Positions 1-11,323 of a DNA stretch of 64,000 nucleotides are shown here, piece by piece (the first letter of the stretch is position 1; each line of letters starts with the position of its first letter). Where the stretch lies: positions 5,156,147 to 5,220,146 of the forward strand of contig OY365809.1 of the NCBI GenBank assembly GCA_959347315.1, in the 5' to 3' direction. Origin of the DNA: Bimastos eiseni. Lineage: Eukaryota; Annelida; Clitellata; Crassiclitellata; Lumbricidae. A model generated the notes under the pieces. It did not search any database. It saw only the letters and a list, made by a program, of their open reading frames with translations, and was not told where the DNA came from. The translations under genes and the position numbers were made by a program.

Positions 1-745
1 TACTTTGTTCGTATTCAGCAGCAGTCGCCCATTCCAAAAACAAAAAGATGTGAGAGTTAACGGAATGAAACATCCGTGTGGTATTTTAGCAGGTGCCGAG
101 AAGAATTGTTTATTTATCAGCGATGGTAAATCCGTATCGTCTAATTGTATCTGGAGAGTGGAAGATTGCGATGAAGTTGTCTGTGAAAAATTCATGGAAG
201 ACGTCGAATGCAGTCTGTCAGTTACGCGCAATGGAGGATTATTGATTGTGGACAAAAAGCGAAAGTGTATTCATCTGTACAATTCGGATGGTCATTGTTT
301 CTGTTGTGTTAAGTTGCCACGTGAAATCAAGTTTGATACGTCGCTATTTGCCGTTGAATCTCTGAGAGACAGCTTTTATGTTGATGCTGTATGGACGCAC
401 GATGACAAAATGAAAATTCTTAGTAGAAGGATTTATGAAGTGTCAATGGATGGAGACATAGTGAGAACATTTGGCGGAAGAGCAGGGTGTGGATCAGGAC
501 AACTGAGTGGATCTAAACATTCTCTGGGGGTGGACAAATGTGGACGAGTGATTGTCGGCGATGAAGGTAATAACCGTATTCTCATGCTGGACGCAAATTT
601 ACAGTTGCTAACTACCGTTCTTGACAACGACGATCTAAAGTACGTCTTTACGAGTGAAACAAAATTTGTCATAGATGCAGATGCCGACCTAATATTTGCG
701 AAGAAAAAAGGAGGAAACTCTATTAGCATTTTCAGTCTTTCGCAG
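1..745 (+). CDS. NHL-repeat beta-propeller protein, exon A (5' truncated)
   Basis: An open frame runs from the window edge to a donor at 746 (cag|gtaac), giving about 247 residues. The second half carries a clear NHL repeat around nucleotides 430-600: a G-D-I-V-R-T-F-G-G strand, then G-S-G-Q-L, a V-D-K-C-G-R-V segment and G-N-N-R-I-L-M-L. NHL repeats form beta-propeller blades used in protein or RNA binding; no RING, B-box or enzyme domain is visible here. The exon resembles exons B, C and D downstream, so this is a tandem family of propeller-encoding exons. It ends in phase 0, while exon B starts in phase 1, so A does not splice directly to B; either a small unseen exon follows or A belongs to a separate gene. 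Reading through the donor reaches a stop at 754. The function is unknown. Confidence 0.7.
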
Positions 746-1390
746 GTAACTTGATCAAATTTGATATATATATGTTATAATCTGGATTCTTCTAATATAA
801 TGCTCTATGTTTAAGATGCATGCCTTATCCAAAATACCAATTAGTCGCTGAGTTCAGCTCGCGCTAGGTTCTACGGTCGACGAAACGGACTGCGACGGCT
901 GAGAGAGCAATACTGAAACCTTCGAGGATAAACATTAACGACATAGATAGGCCTAAGGCATGCGCATAATATTATTATATAGTTATGTCCGGCATGTAGT
1001 ACTGACCCGGTGCAGTGACCCATATAAGTGGTAACCAATTGGTTGAAAATGTAAATCCTGTAATGATTTTATGTTAGATTTAAAGTTGGGGTTTGGGTGT
1101 TGTGTTGTTTGGTCCAGTTTGACACTCTGGTTAGCCCGATTATAGTTGAAGCCTCTGTTTTTGTTCGAGAAAGACTTTTCGGTTTTGAAACAGTTACGAT
1201 TTATTCTTTGAGAGCATGCACGTAAGTCAACATAAGGCCGATCTGTTTTGATGCTCGAATGTGAAAGTTGTATTTTTCTGTAACTATCGCCATTAAATAA
1301 CATTTCAATCAAATGCAAAATATACTTGTTTATATCTTTGAGTGACTTGTAGCATTACATACATAAAAGTCAGGCATGTATGCATATATA

Positions 1391-1645
1391 CATCGTGTGG
1401 CACAGTGGCTGATCAGTTAGAGCGGTCAGCCCATAACGTTCAGTGTGTGCCGAGCGCGTGGGTTCGACCCTCGTTCGGGGAGTCACTGTGTAGGGACCTT
1501 GAGCAAGTCCTTCGCGCACCATTGCTCTGCAGTACAACTGCAAATGCGCCGTCGAGGCGTGTGTATGCACTTCTGAGCAATAAATGTTGGGAGAAGGGCG
1601 GTATCAAATTTCGGTAATAAATAAAAAAATAAAAATACATAAATA
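1391..1645 (+). repeat. tRNA-derived SINE
   Basis: A tRNA-like head contains an A-box-like stretch (TGGCTGATCAGTTAGAGCGG, 1406-1425) and a B box (GGGTTCGACCC, about 1460-1470). A body follows with the motif AGTCACTGTGTAGGG, then GAGCAAGTCC, then an A-rich AATAAATAAAA tail. The box spacing and tail fit a SINE rather than a functional tRNA gene, because no full cloverleaf forms. The AGTCACTGTGTA body motif recurs at about 45970, showing the same family. Confidence 0.7.
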
Positions 1646-2352
1646 CATGCATGTATGTATACATATGCAGTGATTTTGGGAGGCACCAGACTCCACAATG
1701 CATTTCCTTGATACGTACGTACATACATACATGCAGATATACATACATACATACTAATGATTGATGTTTAACTCATCATTCTGTCTCAGTTCAGTAAAGT
1801 ATGTGACTTTTCTACTTTCTACTCGTTTCTAATTAAGTAGGAAAAACGTTTATGTTGATTTTGTTTTATTTCATTTTCTCGGATTGATGACATTCAGTCT
1901 CAGCCAAATCTTATGCTAAAATGTTCAAACAATATCTCAGCGAGAGCTATGACAGGCAAGTTTAAATTGATCATATTCGCACCCGGAAGTAATGAGAACA
2001 ATTAAAACATTAGAAGAAACTGTATCCGCTTAGCCTTATATTATAATTCTCTATAATAACTTCCTCTATTGATCGTTGTTTACCCGCCTAATACATAGGT
2101 TTACTTCCGAATATGCCTAAATAAGTGCACTGAGTTTAATTTTGGCTGATGTTTGATGCAATCGAAGTAACATGCGAAAACGCGATCACTGCTGTTATTA
2201 GAAATTGTGAACTGCAAGCGATATTGTTACGATCTAACTGGTACAATCCGTAGTGAATATTTCCCTTCTTTCAGATACTATTTACTAATGAAACTGTGGG
2301 TTTCTTTTTAGTACACATGACATGTGATAACAATTGGTGTTTTTGTTAATAG

Positions 2353-3264
2353 GCACAGACGAGTTTAGTTTGTCAGGCAGCATTGAAAGCGAGCCATCAC
2401 AGAATATCAGAGGAGTCGCTGCGTTGACGGATCATATTTATATATTGTATAAGGATTGCATTAAGGTATATAGTTGTGCGAATCCATACACATATAATAA
2501 TTGCGAAGGTATTGGCGATGAATTGTGGGATATTGCATCAAATGTTTCTGACGAATGTATGTATGTAACAGATAAGGGCAGAAAATATGTTTGGTCAGTT
2601 GGCACTGACCTCAGGAAAAAGAAATGGTTGGATGGCATTGGCTCACCATATACGTTGTCTGTCGCTGAAGATGGATCTGTGCTTATTCTGAATAATGAGG
2701 ACCAATGTCTTAATATCTATGACAAAGATGGTCAGCAACTGCAGCAGAAAATCAGATTATCTTCTTACAAAAGGATGCAATTAAGACATGCAATTCAGTT
2801 ATCTTACTCCCGAGGATACGAGACATATTTGATCTGTCATGGTCATAATATAAGCAAGACTGCAATTGATGATTACGATTACGACAGTGATTTTCTTTCT
2901 CATGAGATCTTCGTGGTTTCTAAAACGGGTGATATCGTACAAACATTTGGCGGAAAATTTGGCTTTCAGTCAGATCAGCTACATTTGCCCAGTCACATGG
3001 TTCTTTTCAGAGATAGCACGATATTAGTGGCAGATGGTGGGAACAGCAGAGTTCTGAGATTTGACCATCAGTTGAAACTTCTGAATATTCCATTAAGTAA
3101 TGATGTTCAAAGAATAGAAAAACCATTTAGATTGTGCTATACTGAAAACACTGGACAGATAATTGTTGCAAATTCAAGTTCTGTAGACATATTTATAAAT
3201 GATGACGTCATACGATGTCACGATCAAGGTGAACTTTCTTCCTCTGTCTCGACTGTGAACAAAG
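2353..3264 (+). CDS. NHL-repeat beta-propeller protein, exon B
   Basis: The exon starts after an acceptor at 2351-2352 (ttaatag|gcacag) and ends at a good donor (aaag|gtaaga, 3265). It is phase 1 at both ends, so it is a symmetric, insertable module of about 304 residues. Blades are visible as repeated strands: a W-D-I-A-S segment, Y-V-T-D-K-G-R-K-Y-V-W-S-V, G-S-P-Y-T-L-S-V-A-E-D-G, and a canonical NHL repeat near 2930-3080 (G-D-I-V-Q-T-F-G-G, then L-P-S-H-M, V-A-D-G-G-N-S-R-V-L-R-F). It joins in frame to exon C, with the split codon g|at giving Asp. The GSPYTLS blade is shared almost word for word with exon D, so B and D are paralogous modules. I do not recognise an orthologue and assign no function. 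The upstream phase-1 exon was not found. Confidence 0.75.
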
Positions 3265-3904
3265 GTAAGAATTGCTCATGAACATATTTGATGTCCGAGA
3301 CCACTTCATGGTTATATTAAAAGCCTTGATTTCACTTACTTGTAACTGATGAATTAACTTAGATAAATAATAATAATATGTGTATAAAAATAGTTATCTA
3401 GTTTTTGGCAATCGTGTGGCTTGACCTTATGCGCTTAGTTTTGCAACTTCGATCGGAGTATTTTTGATGTTTTTGCTGGTGATGACCTTTCCCATGATCG
3501 GTCCGATCATTCCCTCTCCAGCATTTCCATGGGCGTTATATTGAGACCTACTGTATGCCTAAATGAGCTCCGTGTATGTCTATTTAGAAATTGAGTCCTG
3601 ATTATGAGTTTCAGGTAGGCATGATGGCTGGGAAAGTGTGAATTACTTGTATACATACATTGTACACACCGTTGGAGCTGCGTCGGTCTACGAGCGGTGG
3701 ACAATGGTCTCGTGCACGGAAGTCGAGGCTGTGATTGTTGCATGCAGCACTTAGACGATTGTCAGTAAGCCTACATCCTGTATTGTTTAAGCCTGACCAA
3801 CCACTTCACCTGTCCTCTAGTAGTAAGTCGACCGGTTGCGACTAGTTCTGAGCTGGAATGCAGATCAACTGGCTTTTTGCCTATATGGATGAGATGAGTG
3901 ACGT

Positions 3905-4450
3905 GGTTTTCTGCTGCCTTCTTCACAGACAATTATTGTCCATTTCTTGTGGTGTTTGCAAGTTTCATTGCGAATTGTCTGTAGAGAATTAGCCTTCATT
4001 ATTGCGTTATATTCTCCTTGCAAAAAACGAGCAAGGTAAAAAAAGAGATAATTACTTCATTTCAATAGTTGGTATTATTATGGGTCGGCGGGCCGCCAAA
4101 ATGTAGCTCTGCGTAGGACCGCCAACTGTCTTGAACCGGTCTAAGTTATCTGATTTTTCGTTGCCTTCTTCACAGACAGTGTTATTTTTGGTGACCAACT
4201 TTTCCAGGATCTGAATGTGGTGGCTTGCGGTGGATTCGAAATTGCAACCCTTATATAGATTACAAGGTAGGCCTAAAGAGCATAACGCTACACACCGCGT
4301 CACCTCAAGTGAACAGCAAAGCATTTACTTGTTGAAGTGTTTCAAGATATGACGAATGTGGATTTCGTGTGATTTTTGCACATTTTGTGGGTGAATTGTC
4401 TGTGGAGAATTGCTCTCATTGTTACGTTGTGTCTATTTTACTTGCTCTGA
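3905..4450. repeat. Duplicated intron segment before exon C
   Basis: Two stretches of the B-C intron are repeated in the same order. The motif TTGCCTTCTTCACAGACA is seen around 3920 and again around 4160. A segment beginning GAATTGTCTGT(A/G)GAGAATT is seen around 3970 and again around 4392, followed in both by similar T-rich sequence ending in CTTGC. The second copy leads straight into the acceptor of exon C. This looks like an old tandem duplication of the pre-acceptor intron, perhaps left from exon duplication in this propeller cluster. Confidence 0.55.
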
Positions 4451-4471
4451 TATCTTTCCGATGACTTGCAG

Positions 4472-5301
4472 ATGCGTCTGAGCCAGAGATGCCATATATT
4501 CAGTTGATTGGCCGGGTCGACAATCATGTGTGGAAAAACAAAGTGTGCATAGGAGTCGCCGTCTTGCAAGATCACATGTTTCGTATCTGTGAAAATGGGA
4601 ATACTGTTTATATACATTCGAGTCATCCTCCATATATTCCATTGCATCAAGTAGTTGCTCAAGATATGAAATATCCGCAGTTTATTGTTGCGTCCGATGT
4701 ACATAACTGTGTTTATATAGCAGAATACTGGAAAATATGGCGGCTGCAAAGAAATAGACAGAAGTGTGAGACGTTTCTAGACAATGCTCGCCTAGACTTC
4801 ATACATCAAATATCCATTACGGAAGATGGCCATCTTCTGGTGTTGGGTTTTGGATACTCTAACTTTTTGGAAACTTATGACACCGATGGCAGGTGCATTC
4901 AATCCATTTGTATGCAGGATCGTATTAGTAATGCAATTAAATCTGGAGCTACAAAGGTCTTTGCCATCTGCAGGGATCTTGGAGATGATGATAGAATTGG
5001 CGCAATGATGGAATTGTCACTTAATGGCGTCGTTTTACACACGTATGGACCATATTTTGACGAATGCTTTGAATGTGGTGGTGTGGCTTTGGGAGAATTT
5101 GATCAGATATTCGTGTTAGACAAATCAAAAGCAAATGGTGGAAGAATCCTAGTGTTTGGATCTCGTGCACGACTAATCGGCACATTGCTGAGCAAAGACG
5201 ATCATCAGAATAAAAATATACGAGGACTCTGCTATATCAAAGACAGAAGGCAACTCTTGGTCATTGGGTCCAACCATATTGACATCTATCAGTTTTGCAA
5301 G
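4472..5301 (+). CDS. NHL-like beta-propeller protein, exon C
   Basis: The exon begins after a strong acceptor (gatgacttgcag|atgcg, 4470-4471) in phase 1 and joins exon B in frame. It ends at a possible donor (gcaag|gtaggc, 5302) in phase 0, or reads on to a stop at 5329-5331. It encodes about 276 residues of weakly conserved propeller sequence: V-Y-I-A-E-Y-W-K-I-W-R-L, I-S-I-T-E-D-G-H-L-L-V-L-G, V-V-L-H-T-Y-G-P and G-G-R-I-L-V-F-G. The NHL core motifs are more degraded than in A, B and D. Whether C is the terminal exon is open: no poly(A) signal lies close after 5331, so a further short exon is possible. Confidence 0.7.
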
Positions 5302-6829
5302 GTAGGCGACTACTACAAATATTGTTTCTAAAATGACATCAATTTTTATTATTATTATTATTATTATAATTAATTTCTAAAATTAATTTTTACGATTCTT
5401 AACAATGTCTCATATTTAATTTCGTACTGTACTTGAGCTCCATTCCATACCATTCAGCTTAGGCCTATATATCTTTATAGTATCACAGTTGGGGCTAATT
5501 CGGACAAAATTTATACATAAGGCGGTATGTCTATCGAACCGTGAAAGTGACGGAGCATAATTTTATCAATAAGACAGTGAGTCGAACAATTATTAATGTA
5601 TCCTGACAGGACACAAAACTTGATACTGCTTCCTTTACCCCTAACATTTATAGTATAGTGCAATTAGTCTGATTAAGAAGGCTTTTAGTCTAATCGCAAT
5701 TCTGATTGATTTGTCATAATGTTGTATGCATATTATATGGATATGATGACTATGAGAATTTATTTTTACTAGTTTAACAATATTGGATTATAGGGTCTAT
5801 AGTTAGCTTATGGTTGTGATTTTTAACGTTTCGCCTCAAAGATCACTTGACTTGAGTTATGCTTACGGTGGACATCCGAAGAACAACGGCCAGAGACGGC
5901 GATCTCGTTTGAGAGGTGGGGGGACGCCCAGTGAGAGGGGTAAGAAATGTGGGGAAGCCTATAGCGTGTCCCCTCTTTGCAATAGGTGGGGGACTGCGAT
6001 AGTGTCTCGAATTTTTAGAAACTGTCTTGCATTGAAAGTCTTATTCTGTCTCGAACATGCGGTCTCGATACAGGTGTAAGCATCGCGCTAACTCACTTAA
6101 CTGTCTTAAAATGCTGCGCTAAACTCAAGCCGGAAGCTATGAAAAACGGCCATTCTGGTTAACGCGTGAGCCACATGACACTGAAATCCGTTCGATTATC
6201 TTAAAGTGCAAAAATGTCTGAGAGAGAACCTGAAATTGTGAAAATTGCGTTTATGCAATTTTAAGTTTTTGACAAACGATTCCAATGGTAGTTTGTCGCT
6301 GGTGGTAAGCCACCATAACTGAAACGATCGAAACAGCATCGAGTTTCTCTGGGTGAGTAAGGATAATTCTATATCGTAAATACATAATTTCGTTTGGTAT
6401 TTTGCATGGAATTTCGAATTTGCTTATTTAAAATCGTCTAGAAGATTTCAGACGTGTCTAAAAAGCTTTCTTTATACTATTCAAAAGATAGGCTGACGAG
6501 AAAATATGGAAAAAGATAAGACAGCAATAGAAAAATTGTTCTCGGGAATTGGTACTACAATATAAACTTAAAATTTAAATTATACTTTAACCTTATTCTC
6601 GAAAAATGTGACTTGAGTATTTTACTGCCTTTAGGCCTAGATAAGATAACTTGTCTTTTACTGTCTTGGACCAATGGACCCAGTGTCTCGCCTCGTCTTG
6701 GTCTCGAAGTTCCAAGACTTGTAGACAAGTCTGAATGTATATGTGCATAATAATCTTGATGGACCGCAATATAAGCTTTCTCCCACATTCATTATTATCA
6801 CAAAGAATGAGCTCTCAATTTGAAATAGA

Positions 6830-6990
6830 AGCTGAATCGATACGTGAATAATTTCTTCCTGTTGAATGTGGAAGTTGAATTAATGCAAAGAATTCTTCCA
6901 GAAATTGTCTAATTTGAACTGATTAAAATGATGCTTAAGTGGAAGCTGGATTGATTAAAATAAATCTGCTATAATGGAAGCTGGCTTTCA
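6830..6990 (+). repeat. Degenerate GGAAGCTGGATTGATTAAAA-type repeat array
   Basis: The stretch holds several related units of about 30-35 bp built on the core GGAAGCTGGATTGATTAAAA with TTTAA or TTAAG flanks. The same unit recurs at 10140-10220 in this orientation and at 10317-10440 in the opposite orientation. Repeats of this type are typical of the subterminal regions of DNA transposons, but I cannot assign a family. Confidence 0.5.
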
Positions 6991-8189
6991 AGTAATTAAA
7001 AACAACTAATTTAAGTAGTCAATCTAATGCGCTTTCTCATCAATAAATTAACAGGTAAGTGATCAAATGGGAGGAAATGTTTGAGGGGAATGTTTTATGA
7101 GGGAAATAATATTATGTCATAAGGAAATGTCGTAGACCCATTTTAGATGCGAAAATGTATGAATATGCTTGCATTGTTTCTAACACATGTTTAATCTCGT
7201 GTTTGAACATGTTTGATAATTCGCAAAGAATGGAGGACCGCAAATGGATGGACTTGGGCGAAAGTCAGCATTAGACTTGGATTATCCTGCTTCATTCGAC
7301 AGGCTGGGTAAATTCTATTTGAGAGGTTAATAGGTCTCAGTTTAACTTAGTTTGCAATCGTTGGCCTAATAATTCGCTTCAACACCGAAATTTCACATCA
7401 GCCCTACAAACATTTTGCGAGTTGCAAAGGCAGCAGGGGCCTATTACAAAACACTGTTTAACAGGCTTAAACCTTGACATTAAAGTCAGCTTAAAAGTGT
7501 CTAGCGAGCAAAGTGCCATAAGGAAAATAGTGTGTAGACCCTATATTAAATGACAAAGTGCAACGCTCCTTGTTGGTTATTTGCGTGCATCGATTCAAAT
7601 CCGGATGTTTTTTCTTGTTCTACAACTAAAAATGTAACTGCTTGAATACTTTCTATGTAGGCATTGAACTAAGATAAAACGAATTTTAGTTTGTGCTTAA
7701 ATGTGTTATTTCGAAACCGCATGCGCTGTTAATCTATAATACTGCACCATTGACATTTTAATCACTTCCATCGCTTCCCTCTTATCTCCAGACCTATCAT
7801 ACTACTTATTTAAGCCTCCATCGCCACTCCTCTTCGCAAAATAACAAACCTTGACAAGGAAAACTAAAAAAGATACCGACCAATCGGCAACCGGGCCGAC
7901 CGACAAAACTTTTGGGCTCTTAGGCAGAGAAATTTCGGATACTTGGGTAGAGAAATTTCTGGCCCATAGGCAAAGCAGTCGTGGACTTCTTAAACGGATG
8001 TTGGCGTGTTCTATAGAAAAAATATAAATGAGTTATTATTTAGATTCTTGAAGTCTAAAACGATTGCAATTAAGTGTCAGTATATTACATTTAAAAAGGC
8101 ATTTATCATAAACTTTATATAAGTGACTATGATTTATATCTATATAGGCCTAATTACCTAAGCCACGTGCTTTGTCCGTCACTACTAAG

Positions 8190-8302
8190 GCGCGTGATTG
8201 GACAGAAGTTGAATCTAAGACGCGTGATTGGACAGAATTTTACCTAAATATTTGAAATTGACCTAAATTTTGCCGCGAAAAGGCGCGTGATTGGACAGAA
8301 GT
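8190..8302 (+). repeat. Three copies of a CGCGTGATTGGACAGAA box
   Basis: The motif CGCGTGATTGGACAGAA occurs at 8191, 8221 and 8284. Each copy contains ATTGG, the reverse of a CCAAT box. Copies 1 and 3 are both followed by GTTGA. The array could be a promoter-like NF-Y cluster or a repeat remnant. No coding exon starts nearby. Confidence 0.6.
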
Positions 8303-8640
8303 TGACCTCAGTATGGAACGGAAAAGTCACTGTAGACAAGCTTTCGATTCGCGTTTCAAAGTTTTTTTATTCGCGTCTACGTAACTATATATGCACATGC
8401 ACTTATTGAAGTTACATTCATCGTGTAATGTAAGTATATTTGCAATTATTCAAGCTAAACGGAAACTTAGTGGGGGTTGTGTATCTTTTTCATATTGTAG
8501 TATTGGCCGCTGCGAATTTGCAGTGTTACAGTAGGTGACGCATAGTTCGTTGACCGTTTCGTTTAATTAATGTGTAGGCCTATTTTAGCTCTGCCTCAAA
8601 GTGTCTTCACCACCACTATAGCAACGTTAAAATCAAGTAT

Positions 8641-8750
8641 GACCCGTGATTATTCACGGATTAACAGCTAGAACGAACAGTGCCAGTTGCAGTTGAATCG
8701 TGAGCTAAAATATTATCCGACCCGTGATTCTTCACGGGTTGACAGCTAGT
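8641..8750. repeat. Pair of direct-repeat hairpins (ACCCGTGA...TCACGGGT)
   Basis: Two copies of a 31-bp unit lie about 78 bp apart, near 8641 and 8719. Each contains inverted arms ACCCGTGA and TCACGGGT (first copy imperfect) with a 4-base loop, then TTGACAGCTAG or TTAACAGCTAG. Confidence 0.6.
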
Positions 8751-8859
8751 TTGTTATAAGTTGATTGCTAGCCCGATCCGGGCCTCTAAGTCGCGGGGTC
8801 TTTGGGCATTGCCCCTCGGCGCCCTCTCAGCGGGCCTGTCTGTATTACAATATTAGCGT

Positions 8860-9840
8860 CGCCAGATGGGACAAGGGGGACTGCTGCCCTCCCCCCTATC
8901 CGGACCCAGGATGGGACTTGAGATTCGTGCAAATCCGAGGAGTTTTTATATGAAAGGGATACCATACATGATTTGTGATTTGAAATTTCACAATTAAAAT
9001 CTTCTGCATATAATACAGCCAAACTTTATCACAAATTGAGATGATTTAGGTACTTTAATTTCGAATTTATAATTGAAAAATTTGAGATAAATAAGTGACC
9101 AAAATGTACTTAATTTGGCAGCATTTGTTTAAATTGCGCAAGCTTAGACCCCGGTAGAGAACCTTACAACTCTCCCGTGCATCCTAACTGTTCGAGACTT
9201 TTTACCTCCAAGCTCTGGCGACGCCACTCCAAACACCACCTAATTTGCAAACAGCCCTACACAGAAATGCACCCCCAGCTGAAGCTAGTTTTGCTTTAGC
9301 CTAATGCTTAACTTGATCTCACTTTTAAAAATGTGGCCATGGCTTGCAGTTTAAGTCTATAGAGACACTGCAATTTTCAATGCTTCGACTGCAAACACCT
9401 AAACGTCTAAAAGCCTTCTAACGTCTAAATTCTCAGACTTCTTGCATATAATTTAGGCAAGTTTGTTCACACATCGAGATGATTTATGTACTTTTATTTC
9501 GAAAGAATGATTTAAAAGTATGAGGCACGCAAGAGCCCAAAATGCACTCCATTTGGCATCAGACGAATTTCGTAGGCTCCTGGGGCTCCGCCCAGACCCC
9601 GCTGGGGCAACTTTAGACTTTTAGGCTTTTAGACGCTAGGTGTTTGCAGTCGAAGCATTGGAAATTGCAGTGTCTCTATAGAACTTACGACGCTCCTCAG
9701 ACCCCCTAGTCGTTAGAGTCTCATTGCCCCCAAACTTCAGAGCACTGGCGACGCCACTGGTCTGTAACAATAATGGTGGTGGTAGAGTGGTAGTTGCAGT
9801 TTAACGACATGTTCGATAACATAGATCAGTAGCGTCGCCC
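8860..9840. repeat. Degraded element(s) with CAGTGGCGTCGCC-type ends
   Basis: The end motif GCGTCGCC appears near 8868 and 9832 in forward orientation, and as GGCGACGCC near 9218 and 9743 in reverse orientation. The 9743 copy reads CTGGCGACGCCACTG, a typical hAT-like terminus. Flanks at about 8842 and 9757 both begin GTCTGTA, possibly an old target duplication. The ends are too decayed to define one element with certainty. Confidence 0.45.
9356..9682. repeat. Foldback: 60-bp inverted repeat with about 206-bp loop
   Basis: The arm at 9356-9416 (beginning TCTATAGAGACACTGCAATT) is the near-perfect reverse complement of the arm at 9623-9682. Only a few mismatches and one length difference are seen over about 60 bases. 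The pair would form a long stem. Confidence 0.75.
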
Positions 9841-10139
9841 TCCTTCTTTATCCAGGCTTGGAACAGGCACAGTCATTGTCATTGAAACTGTCCTCCTTCC
9901 GGCTGAGCGGCTAGTTTTCTTATCTTGCCAGTTTCGGAGGTGCTTAAAGGCCTTCCTATTTTCTGCCTAGCACCCGAATAGTCTGGAGCGCCGCTAATTT
10001 GAGCGGCGCTTTAAAAAGTTGCAGTTACAAATTATAAATACTGTCAGAATGCGCGAAGTAGGACGTTTTGGGGCAGCGCAGTTTTGGCACAGGACGTTTT
10101 TATCGCAGATCTCTGATACAATATTAAAATATTGCCAGA

Positions 10140-10440
10140 TGAAGCTGGATGGGTAAAAATTATTTTGCTAAACAGGTGGCTGAAACGATGAAAAGAATCA
10201 TGCTTAAATAGAAGCGGGACATATTATTTCATTCATTACGAGAATTTGTGTATAGCGCCTCTTTAAGGTGACTACTCACAGAAGTCAACTTGTCGTGTAA
10301 CCCTTGTAGTCAACAATCTTTTCATCATTCCGACTTCCAATTAAACGGCATAAATTTTCACCAATCCAGCTCCCGTTTAAACAGGAGTCTTTTCATCATT
10401 CCGGCTTCCAATTAAACGGCATTATTAATGTTCCCAGTTT
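10140..10440. repeat. 35-bp direct repeats plus inverted relatives
   Basis: Two nearly identical 35-bp units beginning TCTTTTCATCATTCCG lie at 10317-10351 and 10388-10422, with a 71-bp period. They are reverse complements of the GGAAGC-GGA-TGATGAAAAG units at 10140-10220 and 6830-6990. The local arrangement is therefore a palindrome made of repeats. Confidence 0.6.
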
Positions 10441-11323
10441 AACAGTATTTTTTCAACTTAAGAATGATTCTTTTCACCGATCCCTCTTCTACTACCGACG
10501 CTTGCGAGGCTTAACTTGATTTATCATGGGGAAAAATTTACGACACTAAAGTGGTAGATTACTGTATATTGTATAAGAGATCTGCGCCAAGCGCCAATAC
10601 GTGCTGCGGCAAAACGTCATGTAACGCAGAACGCGAGCAATGTAGGAAATTACAACAATTGCAGATAATCTCCTATATTAGAACATCCGTCAAGTTAAGA
10701 CAAAATAAATGTCACGAAATTAACTCATTCAAAAATTTGTTTCTATCGAAGGCTAGCTTAAATTCAAACTAATGTAGGCCTATAATAATATGATTAGTAC
10801 AATATGATAATAACTTAATAATTTTTTTACATATATAACTTTACTAACTGAGCAGTATTTGTATCGTGGGCGCAACTGGCGGCTTGCAGTGTCCCCGCAT
10901 TGTTTCGTAGGTCACTTCTTTGGAATCTCAGCGATACATTTGTATATGTACGTAATTTGCACTTTTTCATTGAAACATTGTTAGGCCTACGCAGTATTGT
11001 CTACGTATGACTACAGTGCATTCAACTGTGTGGCATTCTATGCTGTTCAATCTGTGGTTCAAAAAGTAAAAATATTACGCATGTTCCTTCAAATGTTATA
11101 ATACTTTTGTAGGTGGTGCGAACATTGGCCAAACATGTCATAGGGGAGTGGGACTTTAAAAAGGTTGGAAGCCTCTGATTTAGGCCAATTAGGAAACTAT
11201 CGACTGGAAACACTATTCTCATTAAAGCCATCTTTTTCAAGAAGCTGATAGAGTTTGTCAGTTCGATATAAATGTGGATAATTATTTTTGACTTAATTAT
11301 TTTTGACTTATTTTATATTTTAG

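Larger units (their letters stand above)
5302..11323. other. Gene-poor, repeat-rich interval between propeller exons C and D
   Basis: No coding exon was recognised. Contents seen: a (TTA)n run at about 5345-5370, degenerate 35-bp repeats (6830-6990 and 10140-10440), triplicated GTGATTGG boxes (8190-8300), two copies of a small hairpin (8641-8750), a long inverted repeat (9356-9682), several CAGTGGCGTCGCC-type ends (8860-9840), and a degraded hAT-like fragment on the minus strand around 11045-11180. It may also be intron leading to the phase-1 acceptor of exon D. Confidence 0.6.

Noticed and set aside
1396..1480. Functional tRNA gene at the A/B boxes
   Set aside because: The acceptor and anticodon stems do not form. 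The body and A-rich tail identify a SINE.
10551..10772. 73-codon open frame with several Cys
   Set aside because: No similarity, no Kozak context and no splice signals supporting it.
11045..11180. Complete hAT element on the minus strand (CAGAGGCTTCCAACC end)
   Set aside because: One end looks hAT-like, but I could not find the partner terminus or a target duplication, so I note only a fragment.
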